From [Scytonema hofmanni] UTEX 2349 (lineage in GTDB: Bacteria; Cyanobacteriota; Cyanobacteriia; Cyanobacteriales; Nostocaceae): a stretch of DNA of 64,000 bases. A model generated the notes under the pieces. The model did no database searches. It was not told where the DNA came from and saw nothing but the letters and a program-made list of their open reading frames with translations. Positions within the stretch are counted from its first letter, which is position 1; the number at the start of each line of letters is the position of its first letter. The translations under genes were made by a program, and so were the position numbers. Location: NCBI RefSeq assembly GCF_000582685.1, contig NZ_KK073768.1:1128447-1192446 (forward strand). The letters run 5' to 3'. Of this stretch, positions 50,317 through 59,079 are shown piece after piece.

Positions 50317-51825
50317 ATGCTAAGTACATTAATTTGGATACCAATACTCGGTGCAGCTATTATCGGATGTCTGCCCAAAAACGTTTCCTCCCGGCAAATT
50401 CGCTTCAGCGCATTGCTAATTACAGGAGCAATGCTGTTGTGGACATTCTGGATAATGGCTCAATTTGATATCCATCAGCCAGGATTCCAGCTTACAGAAT
50501 ACCTACCTTGGATTGAAACCTTAGGATTAAATTACCAACTCGGAGTAGATGGTATTTCCTTGGTAATGGTTGCCTTAAATAGCTTGATTACTTGGATTGC
50601 TATTTACAGCAGCCACGACAATACTGAGCGTCCGCGATTATTTTACTCGATGATTCTGCTGATTACTGGTGGGGTTGCGGGTGCATTTGTCGCTCAAAAC
50701 TTACTGCTGTTCTTTTTGTTCTACGAACTGGAGTTAGTCCCCTTTTATTTATTAATTTCCATTTGGGGAGGTGACAAACGCAGTTATGCAGCAACAAAGT
50801 TTTTGCTTTATACCGCTCTTTCGGGAATCTTGATTTTAGCAGCATTCTTGGGTTTAGTTTGGTTAACTCATGCTACCAGCTTTGCTTACGAATCCTTGAT
50901 GGGACAAATGTTACCATTGGGATTGCAAATTATTCTGCTAAGTCTACTATTAATTGGATTTGGTATCAAGATTCCCCTCGTCCCATTGCACACATGGCTA
51001 CCCGATACATATGTTGCAGCTTCGGCACCTGTAGCTATGTTGTTAGGGGGAGTGTTAGCGAAACTTGGTACTTACGGTATTTTCCGATTTGGTTTGGGAC
51101 TTTTTCCCGAAGCTTGGGTAACATTGGCACCTTGGTTAGCAATTTGGGCAACTGTCAGTGTACTTTATGGAGCAGCAGCAGCGATCGCTCAAAAAGACAT
51201 CAAGCGGATGGTTGCTTATAGTTCAATCGGTCACATGGGCTACGTTTTGTTAGGTGGTGCAGCGCACACATCTTTAAGTTTAGTTGGTGCGGTGTCCCAA
51301 ATGGTCGCCCACGGTTTAATTTTGGCAATTTTGTTTAATTTGGTCGGCATAATTGAAGAGAAAGTTGGCACCCGTGATTTAAACATCTTAAATGGACTGC
51401 TAAACCCGATTCGTGGATTACCAAGCATTAGCGCGTTATTAATTCTCAGCGGAATGGCAAGTGCGGGAATTCCCGGTATGGCTGGATTTATCGCTGAATT
51501 TCTGGTATTTCAAGGCAGTTATGCCGAGTTTCCCATCCCCACTTTGTTATGCGTCGTGGGAACTGGTTTAACAGCAGTGTACTTTGTCATCTTGCTCAAT
51601 CGGACTTGTTTTGGCAAACTGGATAATGCGATCGCTAACTTCCCCAAAGTTCAAATTAGCGAAAGAATACCCGCACTCATTTTAGCAACTTTGATTTTCA
51701 TCCTCGGAGTACAACCCACTTGGCTTGTCCGCTGGAGTGAACAAACAGTCACAACAATGGTATCAACCATTCCCACCGTAACTAATATCGCCCATAACCT
51801 TGAAAGACAACATTTCAAAACCTAA
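50317..51825 (+). CDS. ndhD3: NAD(P)H-quinone oxidoreductase subunit D3 (low-CO2 NDH-1MS)
   Basis: 502 residues, NuoM/NdhD-like with about 14 membrane helices. LLFFLFYELELVPFYLLISIW holds the conserved membrane Glu, and IKIPLVPLHTWLPDTYVAAS, then AAIAQKDIKRMVAYSSIGHMG the channel helices with conserved Lys. It lies 82 bp behind ndhF3. The proton-pumping module F3/D3 is specific for the CO2-uptake complex. The ATG is directly preceded by a TTTCCCC array and has no Shine-Dalgarno sequence. Confidence 0.95.
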   Translation: MLSTLIWIPILGAAIIGCLPKNVSSRQIRFSALLITGAMLLWTFWIMAQFDIHQPGFQLTEYLPWIETLGLNYQLGVDGISLVMVALNSLITWIAIYSSHDNTERPRLFYSMILLITGGVAGAFVAQNLLLFFLFYELELVPFYLLISIWGGDKRSYAATKFLLYTALSGILILAAFLGLVWLTHATSFAYESLMGQMLPLGLQIILLSLLLIGFGIKIPLVPLHTWLPDTYVAASAPVAMLLGGVLAKLGTYGIFRFGLGLFPEAWVTLAPWLAIWATVSVLYGAAAAIAQKDIKRMVAYSSIGHMGYVLLGGAAHTSLSLVGAVSQMVAHGLILAILFNLVGIIEEKVGTRDLNILNGLLNPIRGLPSISALLILSGMASAGIPGMAGFIAEFLVFQGSYAEFPIPTLLCVVGTGLTAVYFVILLNRTCFGKLDNAIANFPKVQISERIPALILATLIFILGVQPTWLVRWSEQTVTTMVSTIPTVTNIAHNLERQHFKT

Positions 51826-51830
51826 ACAAT

Positions 51831-51859
51831 GTAGAGACGTAGCACTGCTACGTCTCTAC
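51831..51859. repeat. GAGACG-family palindrome inside the ndhD3-cupA spacer
   Basis: GTAGAGACGTAGCA and TGCTACGTCTCTAC, two 14-base arms around one C, start 6 bp behind the ndhD3 stop, inside the operon. In RNA this would be a very stable hairpin. Confidence 0.88.
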
Positions 51860-51894
51860 TAAAACCCATAATAATCAATTTAACAAACCCTCCC

Positions 51895-53181
51895 ATGAGC
51901 CAAACCCTAACCAAACTTCCCCCCTCTCAACATAAATTTTCCGAAATAATTCACCGCTTAGAAGCCGGTGGCGCCATGCTTCCAGATACACCAGAAAACT
52001 TGATGCAAATCATCGGCATTTATAAAGCATATGCTGTACCGATGGACTTTTACTGGCGCGACTTACTTTATATTGCCGAACGAGTTTTTCTCGATCCTTT
52101 GCCCTTCTTCAAATACTTTCTGCCCAAAGAATATTTAGAACTACACAATCATTATGCAGGCGATGACGCCGATATTCGCATTTGGCGTGGAGAAGCAACA
52201 GCGCATCCTGAGTTGCTGGAGTTTATAGAAAAGGGTGAAGTAAATAAAAAGCTACCCAAATTATTACATCACCTTTGGCACGATCGCATCAATATGGAAT
52301 TTGCCGAAGCTTGTATGCAAGCAATGCTTTGGCATCGGGGGATGGGTGGACTATTTGACCCATACTTAGATACAGACGAGTATAAAGCAAATGCCGATCG
52401 CGCAATTAAAGCTTACTTCAAAAAAAATCCGGTAATGTTAGCACTGTATAAAACGTTTCCGGATATGTTCCTTGAGCAAGTGCGGCAACTATCTTACTAC
52501 TCCAACCTCGGCTTATTTTGGGAAGTGATGGCGCCGGTATTTTTTGAGATGTCAGACCTTTACGATGAAGGTAAAATAACAAGCGTGCCGGAAGCGATGA
52601 ATTTTTTGGTGAATGGGATTTTTGCGATCGCCGGACGCCCAATTTATCATCATGTATATATTGATGGTGAATGCTACGAAATTATCCCTAAATCCAAAGG
52701 CTTCACCTGGTTGTATGAAGCCGCTCTCCCTTACGTAGAAGCGGTATTTTATCGGACTGCACCTTTTAGAGGGACTAAATCTTATAACGCTCAAGCAAAG
52801 CAAGTTCCTGAAGACCAAAAAGACTTTCACTTCGGCATTCTTTACGCAGATGTCTTCCCAGTCGGGACAGCGGGTATCCCACCGACGCTTTTGATGCAAG
52901 ATATGCTACATTTCTTGCCAGACTACTTGGTGGACTACTATAAACAGCACTGTCGCGGTGAAGATGACTCTCTGATTCAACTAGGAATTAGCTTTCAGCG
53001 ATCGATGTATTGCGTCACATCAGCCGTAATTCAAGCATTACGTCAAGCATTACTTTATCCCTTAGATGACCCCAACCCAGAACATAAACAGGCAAATCGT
53101 CAATTTTTTGAGTCTCAGTTAGACCGTTTCCAGCGTCCAGAAGCGAGATTGCGCGATGTTCAGCGTCAAGATTATCGGTAA
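51895..53181 (+). CDS. cupA: CO2 hydration protein CupA (ChpY)
   Basis: 428 residues, the family length. Typical parts include HRLEAGGAMLPDTPENLMQI near the N-terminus, FYWRDLLYIAERVFLDPLPF, KYFLPKEYLELHNHYAGDDA and DRINMEFAEACMQAMLWHRG. CupA sits on the NdhF3 arm of NDH-1MS on the thylakoid surface and hydrates CO2 to bicarbonate, coupled to electron flow. Being next to ndhF3-ndhD3 and cupS makes it CupA rather than the constitutive CupB. 69 bp separate it from ndhD3, containing a palindromic repeat. No good ribosome site is visible. Confidence 0.94.
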   Translation: MSQTLTKLPPSQHKFSEIIHRLEAGGAMLPDTPENLMQIIGIYKAYAVPMDFYWRDLLYIAERVFLDPLPFFKYFLPKEYLELHNHYAGDDADIRIWRGEATAHPELLEFIEKGEVNKKLPKLLHHLWHDRINMEFAEACMQAMLWHRGMGGLFDPYLDTDEYKANADRAIKAYFKKNPVMLALYKTFPDMFLEQVRQLSYYSNLGLFWEVMAPVFFEMSDLYDEGKITSVPEAMNFLVNGIFAIAGRPIYHHVYIDGECYEIIPKSKGFTWLYEAALPYVEAVFYRTAPFRGTKSYNAQAKQVPEDQKDFHFGILYADVFPVGTAGIPPTLLMQDMLHFLPDYLVDYYKQHCRGEDDSLIQLGISFQRSMYCVTSAVIQALRQALLYPLDDPNPEHKQANRQFFESQLDRFQRPEARLRDVQRQDYR

Positions 53182-53201
53182 AATTACGGAGATTAAATCA
53201 A

Positions 53202-53603
53202 ATGCCTGATATAGTTGATATTGCAGTAAGTGCCGATGGATTTACCACCCTTGTAGCTGCCGTGAAAGCTGCCGGACTTGTTGAAGTTTTGAAAAGTCCT
53301 GGTCCATTCACCGTTTTTGCACCTACCGATGATGCTTTTGCCAAACTTCCCCCCGGAACCGTTCACACTCTCGTTCAAAATCCTCCCCAACTTGCACGCA
53401 TTCTTAAATATCACGTCGTTCCCGGAAAGTTGATGCAAGCAGATTTAGTAAATGTTCGTTCTCTAACTTCAGTCGAAGGTTCCGAAATCCGAATTAATAT
53501 ATCTAATAACTTTGAAGTGAAGAATGCAACAGTAATTGCTGCGGATATCGAAGCAGACAACGGTGTAATTCATGTACTTGATAATGTCATCTTAATGGGA
53601 TGA
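53202..53603 (+). CDS. cupS: CupS, fasciclin-domain subunit of NDH-1MS
   Basis: 133 residues, one fasciclin (FAS1) domain: MPDIVDIAVSADGFTTLVAA, VKAAGLVEVLKSPGPFTVFA, PTDDAFAKLPPGTV, LKYHVVPGKLM and the end NGVIHVLDNVIL. Cytoplasmic, without a signal peptide, unlike secreted fasciclins. CupS is the small extrinsic subunit of the inducible CO2-uptake complex. ATG with GGAG 10 bp upstream, 20 bp after cupA. Its stop codon forms the first bases of the mobile-element end at 53601. Confidence 0.92.
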   Translation: MPDIVDIAVSADGFTTLVAAVKAAGLVEVLKSPGPFTVFAPTDDAFAKLPPGTVHTLVQNPPQLARILKYHVVPGKLMQADLVNVRSLTSVEGSEIRINISNNFEVKNATVIAADIEADNGVIHVLDNVILMG

Positions 53604-53708
53604 TATCATGTCCAGTGGATTACATATGATCTAGAGACGTAGCAGTGCTACGTCTCTACAAGGATTTAGGATTTTTTTAATTAGGTTAATTAAACAGACA
53701 TGATATTA
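53601..53708. mobile_element. MITE-like element with ATATCATGTC ends and GAGACG interior
   Basis: TGATATCATGTCC on the left and AGACATGATATTA on the right are inverted termini about 108 bp apart. The interior carries a perfect GAGACGTAGCA palindrome (53632-53658). The element at 61491-61614 has the same ends but a GC-rich interior. Confidence 0.65.
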
Positions 53709-53817
53709 CTTATCAATTCATCTCTGGCAAAACTACATCTTCATATATTGTAGCGATCGCACAACGCAAATGCCTTTTATCTGGGGAGCATCTGCGTCCA
53801 TCTGCGGTTATTATTTC

Positions 53818-55095
53818 TTAAGCTTTCTCACTGTTTAATATCCCCTTTTGCTCATAAATTGGGCGAATCGATCGCCTTAAAGCAGGTAACTCTCTCAGAA
53901 AAAATATAGACCCCAAAATACAAGCTATTCCATCAATAATTAATGTATTGGTAGCGCCGATATTATTTGCTAAAAAACCTGCCAATAAATTACCAAAGGG
54001 TATTGTACCCAAAAAAGACATTGTATATAAACTCATGATTCGTCCGCGTTTGTCATCGTCTACAATTGTTTGTAAAACTGTGTTTCCCGCAGCTATTTGG
54101 AGAATTGTTCCTAAACCAACAAACAATAATGAGAATAAAGAAAGAGGTAAAAATCGCGATAGAGAAAAAGCAATCAGTCCACATCCTAAAATTGTCGGAC
54201 CAAAGGCAATTAATCTACCCAATCCTACTACTGTTTGCCGTGTAGCCAGATAAATTCCTCCAAATAACGCGCCGACTCCTGACGCAGCCATCAAAAAGCC
54301 TAGTGTTTCTGCACCACCTTGCAAGATTTTTTCGGCAAAAATTGGCACAATAATTGTATATTGCATTCCCATAAAACTGATTAAAGCTGATAACATTAAT
54401 ATTGCTCGAATTGGCGGAAAACCAAAAGCATAATTAAATCCATCTTTGATTTGTTGTATGGGATTGGCACGACTGAGTTGGTATTTATTTGACTTAATAT
54501 TCATCGCCAACAAAGCAGCAATTACGGCGATGTAGCTAACACCATCAATTAAAAAACAGTAAGGTGCGCCAACTTGAGCAATTAGTAAACCGCCGATCGC
54601 TGGACCAATTAATCGCGCACCATTGAACATTGTCGAGTTGATGGCGATCGCATTCGCTAAATCGTCTCTTCTCTCAATTAATTCTGGCACAAATGCTTGT
54701 CGCGCCGGCGCATCTACAGCATTAATAAATCCTTGCATCAAACTTAAAGCGATGATCTGCCAAACCTGAATTACGCCAGTTAATGCTAACACTGCCAGCG
54801 TTAATGACTGAATCATCGCCAATATTTGTGTACCAATTAAGGTGCGATGGCGAGAAAAACGATCTACAAATACCCCGCCAAAGGGACCGAGAAAAAAGCT
54901 AGGAATTTGACTGGTAAATCCTACAATCCCTAGCATTACAGGTGAATTTGTTAAGTGATAAACTAACCAAATCGTGGCTAATTGCGTCATCCACGAGCCA
55001 ATTAGAGATATACCTTGTCCGATAAAGAATAAACGGTAATTTCTTGACCTAAATGCCGGGATTCTGAACTTTTTCTCAGTTGCTTGTGTGTTCAT
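53818..55095 (-). CDS. MFS transporter (EntS-like, DUF894 type)
   Basis: 425 residues with 12 predicted helices. FRSRNYRLFFIGQGISLIGSW at the N-terminus followed by MTQLATIWLVYHLTNSP is typical of the enterobactin-exporter-like MFS group. GPFGGVFVDRFSRHRTLIGTQ is the loop 2-3 motif and FVPELIERRDDLANAIAINS is also characteristic. It probably exports a small molecule; which is unknown. Upstream lie a broken HlyD adaptor and a MarR regulator on the same strand, suggesting one former efflux locus. Start ATG at 55095. Confidence 0.88.
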   Translation of the reverse strand: MNTQATEKKFRIPAFRSRNYRLFFIGQGISLIGSWMTQLATIWLVYHLTNSPVMLGIVGFTSQIPSFFLGPFGGVFVDRFSRHRTLIGTQILAMIQSLTLAVLALTGVIQVWQIIALSLMQGFINAVDAPARQAFVPELIERRDDLANAIAINSTMFNGARLIGPAIGGLLIAQVGAPYCFLIDGVSYIAVIAALLAMNIKSNKYQLSRANPIQQIKDGFNYAFGFPPIRAILMLSALISFMGMQYTIIVPIFAEKILQGGAETLGFLMAASGVGALFGGIYLATRQTVVGLGRLIAFGPTILGCGLIAFSLSRFLPLSLFSLLFVGLGTILQIAAGNTVLQTIVDDDKRGRIMSLYTMSFLGTIPFGNLLAGFLANNIGATNTLIIDGIACILGSIFFLRELPALRRSIRPIYEQKGILNSEKA

Positions 55096-55102
55096 TAAAA
55101 GT

Positions 55103-55355
55103 TTAGTTTATACCAACTTCAAGTTGCTGACGAGCGATCGCACCTATTCCCAATGCTGCCAAAATTAAAGCGATCGGTTTTTTCCGCTTCGGTGCATCTT
55201 TCTTTGTCTCTTCTTTTGCCGTCTCTGCTGTTTAAACTAGTGCAGACTTCTCTATGGTACGAGCTTCCAATGTCAGTAGATCACAATTAGCTCTTTGTCC
55301 AAAACTGCTGAAGTGTCTCCGTTACGTTCATTTAATGTTGTATTAGTGCGTTCCA
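55103..55355 (-). pseudogene. HlyD/EmrA-type efflux adaptor, N-terminal remnant
   Basis: From an ATG at 55355 the frame reads MERTNTTLNERNGDTSAVLD, KELIVIY and then stops. In another frame it resumes TAKEETKKDAPKRKKPIALI and LAALGIGAIARQQLEVGIN before TAA at 55103. KKPIALILAALGIGAIA is the cytoplasmic-to-membrane segment of HlyD-family membrane-fusion proteins. The periplasmic 300 residues are gone. It lies between MarR and the MFS gene, where an intact adaptor would be expected. Confidence 0.6.
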
Positions 55356-55502
55356 TAATTCTTAAGTCCCCCGATAGATGATCTAATTAACAAAATTTTA
55401 TTTGAAAGGCGTAATATTATCTCTCGTTTCCTTAGCACACGTAATATTTTGGCAAACAAATACGAACACTGCTTCAGTCAATTGGGTGATTATGGCATAT
55501 TC

Positions 55503-55970
55503 TTAAGACAGATTAGCGATCGCTCGATTGAGAACTTGGGAAAACTGCTCGCGTTCCGAGTGGGAAATGCCACACATCGCTTCTTCACGCAAGTCGGCTG
55601 CAATTGGAGGTAAGACGGTTTCCAGTTGTTTGCCAGCATCTGTCAGCCAAATCCGCCAAATGCGGCGATCGGACGAATCGCGCTCTCGACGAATTAAATC
55701 CCGTTCTTCCATGCGATCGAGTACTCCAGTTAAGGTGCCTCCCACTTGTTGCAATTTATCACCAATGCAGGAAGTAGGTAAACCATCTTCTTGCCACAAA
55801 CAACATAAAACCAACCAGTGAAATGGCGTTAGTCCAAATGGTTCTAACCGTTCAGTAAACTTGCGCGTGAGAAGTTGTGATAGCAATTTAACTCTGTAGC
55901 CAACATTATATGGTGCCAGCACTTGCTGCCATGAGTCCACAGCTTGTAAATTCTTTGATGTAGAAATCAT
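55503..55970 (-). CDS. MarR-family transcriptional regulator
   Basis: 155 residues. Winged-helix MarR layout: N-terminal dimerisation helix, TPFHWLVLCCLWQEDGLPTS, then CIGDKLQQVGGTLTGVLDRM as recognition helix, and RDLIRRERDSSDRRIWRIWL as the wing with the conserved D-x-R-x-x-x-x-x-L motif. It probably represses an efflux locus; the MFS gene and the HlyD remnant follow on the same strand, with an interval of about 400 bp. Start ATG 55970. The ligand is unknown. Confidence 0.88.
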   Translation of the reverse strand: MISTSKNLQAVDSWQQVLAPYNVGYRVKLLSQLLTRKFTERLEPFGLTPFHWLVLCCLWQEDGLPTSCIGDKLQQVGGTLTGVLDRMEERDLIRRERDSSDRRIWRIWLTDAGKQLETVLPPIAADLREEAMCGISHSEREQFSQVLNRAIANLS

Positions 55971-56057
55971 TTTTTGATTTCCTTAGCGTGCGTAATATAA
56001 TCATAACCAAATAAATCTGTTTTTAGCAACAGCCGATAAAACATCTCCGAAAAACAA

Positions 56058-56108
56058 TGTAGAGACGCGTTAGCGAAGCGGGACGAAGTTCAATTTCGCG
56101 TCTCTACA
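56058..56108. repeat. GAGACG-family repeat with long loop
   Basis: TGTAGAGACGCG and CGCGTCTCTACA form 12-bp arms around 27 bases containing TTAGCGAAGCGGGACGAAG. Confidence 0.75.
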
Positions 56109-56304
56109 AAAATTCTGGTTAACGCCTAATTAATTTTCACTTTTTACGACTTCATTCTTGAAGCTTTATTTAGCGCAGCTTCATAAAGAACTGGTATAAG
56201 ATTACTGAAATTATCACGGCTGGAGTAGGTGACAGTACTTGCGAGGTATTGGAGAATCTCCATATCATCAATGTTTCGGGCATGAAGTACTTGTAATCAA
56301 AAAA

Positions 56305-56333
56305 CCTGGGGAGGCTCTCAAACTTTCCCCAGG
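56305..56333 (-). terminator. Rho-independent terminator of the Cys-rich secreted protein gene
   Basis: On the minus strand CCTGGGGA pairs with TCCCCAGG and is followed by TTTTTTGATT. It lies about 35 bp beyond the stop, a textbook arrangement. Confidence 0.8.
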
Positions 56334-56369
56334 CTCTATCCCTTACACTCTACGCAAAAGATTCTTTAA

Positions 56370-56678
56370 CTAGTTGATTGTCTTACATGGTTTACTGCAA
56401 TCAATATAAGCAGCGCAAGCTTTTTTATTCTGATTTGTTAGAAGAGTCACCAGATTACCATTAGCTATGCCCTTAGCTTCGGTACATGTCGGATGAACAT
56501 CTTTTCCAGTAGCCCTACCTGTAGCCTCTAATCCCCTTACATCTTTACATGGGTCGGTGGGTGCTTGAGACTTAACAAAACATGTACCTTGTTGGGTTGT
56601 AGACTTCGCTTGTGCAACAGGTGTGATTACAAGTAGGCTGAGAACTAAAACAGCAAGGATTATAATATATCGCCTCAT
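56370..56678 (-). CDS. small secreted cysteine-rich protein
   Basis: 102 residues. A signal peptide covers about 1-24 (MRRYIIILAVLVLSLLVITP, then VAQA-K). The mature part of 78 residues has six cysteines (TCFVKS, DPCKDV, PTCTEA, KACAAYI, DCSKPCKT), so up to three disulfides. No known toxin or binding family is recognised. A good terminator follows, so it is a monocistronic, real gene. Start ATG 56678 with AAAGGAAAAT upstream. Periplasmic or extracellular. Confidence 0.7.
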   Translation of the reverse strand: MRRYIIILAVLVLSLLVITPVAQAKSTTQQGTCFVKSQAPTDPCKDVRGLEATGRATGKDVHPTCTEAKGIANGNLVTLLTNQNKKACAAYIDCSKPCKTIN

Positions 56679-57157
56679 TACATATTTTCCTTTTTCAAAT
56701 TTTATAAATAAGCGTAAATTAGATTTTTATACTTTTAATAAATATAAATAAAATTAACTTAAAGCGGGAATTCTTAAAGTTTTTGGTAAATGTGGTAAAA
56801 TGTCTAACGACAGATAGCGTGGAAGAACCCGTTACTCCGCTATTAACCCCGTAACCCGCTACAGTAACAGGTTTTTGTATTGATAAATTTATAATTACTT
56901 CACCTTAGCAATTTGTTAATGTAAGTAATGTCGGGAAATATGTTTTAGATGTCAATCAGGTTAGTATTGACAATTTTTTAACCAACTAATCATAAGTAAT
57001 TATAATCTATACTATGTCTGCTGGTTAGAGAATTGTGTGTCAGAAAGTATCGAAACATATAAGTATTTTAGCGCTCGCTATGCAGGGAAAAACTTTTTGG
57101 TTTACTGCTTAACTAAACATTTTATAGGATGAGACAAGTAGGTTGAAGGGGAAAACA
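56679..57157. other. AT-rich intergenic region
   Basis: About 480 bp. A repetitive segment near 56827-56875 (CCCGTTACTCC, CCCCGTAACCCG, CAGTAACAGG) can fold as GTTAC/GTAAC pairs and is followed by TTTTT. No gene is seen. The promoter of the secreted protein gene is expected at the left part. Confidence 0.45.
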
Positions 57158-58924
57158 TCACTCCCCATTCCCCAGTTGAATTAACTGGTACTTCTGCACA
57201 GTACCGAGAACGCGATAAGGAGTGGATAAAGCCGGCTGTTTAGCAGATATCCAAGCGTAGCTACCGGCACTTAGTTCAGAGACTTGTTGTACTTGCTTAC
57301 CGTGGTGGGGAGTGTAGAAATTGAGGAGTACACCAGTTTTACCACCTACTTGGACAAAGTTGATCGGATTAGTTTGGAGGATTTGGGCGATCGCTCTTTG
57401 TTCCAAGAAAGCTCTAACATCAGGATTATAATCGCCAATAAAGCCGTTAAAACTAGCCACCGCCAAAGCTAACCAAGCTGGAATTAACCACCCAGCCATC
57501 CAATAACGCGCTGTGAGAAACTTTTGACCAAAGCGATAACGACCGATCCACACTAAAGGTAAAATTAACCAACCCAACCCCAAAGCCAAGATAATACTTG
57601 CATACTTGCGAATTTCCACCCCACCGACACCCAAAGCAACCATACCAGCTAGCACAAGTAAAAGACCTAATCCACCAAAAGCGTAGCTGAGATTTCGCGG
57701 AATCTCAAGATAGAGGGGAGTAGAGACGCGATTAATCGCGTCTCTACTAGAGACGCGATGAATCACGTCTGTACAAGAGTAGGTTAGTGGAGAAAGATGG
57801 GGAAGCAAATTCCCCCTTGTCTCCCTTGTCCCCCTTGTCCTTCTTGTCCCCTTGTCCCCTTGTCTCCAAAAAGTCCCTTTGCTAAAAATTCCCCCAAGCC
57901 AATCTAACCCGATAGATGCAAGCAAAGCGATAAAGGGATAAAGGGCAAGACTATAATGAGGTAGGCGAGTAGAGAAAATACTAAGTTCAGCAAACAGAAC
58001 TAGGGGAAAGCCAACTAATATTAGTTGGTAGCGAGGAATGGGACGACGCAGTAATAAAATTAAACCTAAAAGAGCAAAGAAAAACCAAGGAAAAGCTTTG
58101 GCGGGGACATTCCAGAGATAAAATAGCATTCCATGATCGCCTCTATCATTCGACCCCAAACGGAAAACAAAGCGGAATAATTGCTCAAAACTATTATTAC
58201 CAAAGCGCTCCCAACTTAACCAAATCCAACTTAAAGTAGGAATTAAACCGACTGCAAACCCTAAATAAAACATTGGGTTGGTAAGATGACGATGGCGGCG
58301 ATGTTCGGCAATCAGATAAGGTAATAAAGCTACAATTGGCAAAAAAATCATAAAGCTTCTGACTAAGAAGCCTAAACCGAAACTCAGACCAGCAATAAAG
58401 CTATAAGAAGAGCGATATTTGGGATGTAATTCAGCTTTGAGCAAAGACCAAATAGCTAAAAGTACGAGAAAAATCATTGGTACATCAGGTGTACCTAATC
58501 GACAATATTGTAGCCAGAGAAATTCTACACTCAAAATTGCGGCAGCAAGCCAAGCAAGTTTTTTCCCAAGGAGAATTTTACCAATTTCATAGAGAAGTAG
58601 TATGCTCAAGATGCCAGCAATCATGCTGGGAAGTCGCACACTAGCATCAGAGATGCCAAATAGCTTGTAGGAACTGGCGATTAACCAATAGGGACCTGGT
58701 GTTTTATGATGAGGTTCTGACCAAGGATTTATCCAATCGCCAGACTCAAACATCACACGCGATCGCCAAGCATAAAGTCCTTCATCATGAGCCATCAAGC
58801 TACTGTTTCCAGAATTAAATAGCAATAATGGCAATATCCATACCAACAAACTGATACAAGTAAATCCTTCCCAAAGATGAATTTGTTGCCAAAATAAATA
58901 AAAATTCTTTATTTGATATTTCAT
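57158..58924 (-). CDS. family-39 glycosyltransferase (ArnT/PMT-like), repeat-bearing
   Basis: 588 residues, a polytopic membrane protein with about 11-12 helices. The N-terminal extracytoplasmic loop has HDEGLYAWRSRVMFESGDWI then PWSEPHHKTPGPYWLIASSY, the D-E-x-x-Y and K-PP-like motifs of ArnT/PMT-type transferases, which use polyprenyl-phosphate sugars. Residues about 350-405 (KGTFWRQGDKGTRRTRGTRE, then YSCTDVIHRVSSRDAINRVS) are encoded by a G-rich tandem array and two GAGACG palindromes, so this loop is repeat-derived but in frame. Acceptor unknown; start ATG 58924. Confidence 0.82.
   Translation of the reverse strand: MKYQIKNFYLFWQQIHLWEGFTCISLLVWILPLLLFNSGNSSLMAHDEGLYAWRSRVMFESGDWINPWSEPHHKTPGPYWLIASSYKLFGISDASVRLPSMIAGILSILLLYEIGKILLGKKLAWLAAAILSVEFLWLQYCRLGTPDVPMIFLVLLAIWSLLKAELHPKYRSSYSFIAGLSFGLGFLVRSFMIFLPIVALLPYLIAEHRRHRHLTNPMFYLGFAVGLIPTLSWIWLSWERFGNNSFEQLFRFVFRLGSNDRGDHGMLFYLWNVPAKAFPWFFFALLGLILLLRRPIPRYQLILVGFPLVLFAELSIFSTRLPHYSLALYPFIALLASIGLDWLGGIFSKGTFWRQGDKGTRRTRGTRETRGNLLPHLSPLTYSCTDVIHRVSSRDAINRVSTPLYLEIPRNLSYAFGGLGLLLVLAGMVALGVGGVEIRKYASIILALGLGWLILPLVWIGRYRFGQKFLTARYWMAGWLIPAWLALAVASFNGFIGDYNPDVRAFLEQRAIAQILQTNPINFVQVGGKTGVLLNFYTPHHGKQVQQVSELSAGSYAWISAKQPALSTPYRVLGTVQKYQLIQLGNGE
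57720..57774. repeat. two GAGACG palindromes inside the glycosyltransferase gene
   Basis: GTAGAGACGCGAT/ATCGCGTCTCTAC (57720-57747) is followed directly by a second, slightly decayed copy (57748-57774). Both are within the open reading frame. Confidence 0.85.
57811..57867. repeat. CCCTTGTC tandem array inside the glycosyltransferase gene
   Basis: Units of CCCCCTTGTC / CCCCTTGTC; the reverse complement of the GGGGACAAGG array upstream of purH. It encodes DKGTRRTRGTRETRG. Confidence 0.85.
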
Positions 58925-59079
58925 GGAATTACAAATAATTTAACTTTGCTAAGTTCCTCAAGCTGTTAATTACTTCTCTCTCTTTCTAGAATATGTAAGG
59001 TTGTATACAACCATTCTGCATCAAATACTACCTGAAATTTACACGATTTTGGGAATAAGTTCTCGTTCAACAGGGGTTT

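Larger units (their letters stand above)
55971..56369. other. intergenic region between MarR gene and small secreted protein gene
   Basis: It contains the GAGACG-type repeat at 56058-56108 and the terminator at 56305-56333. No coding region is convincing. Confidence 0.5.
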
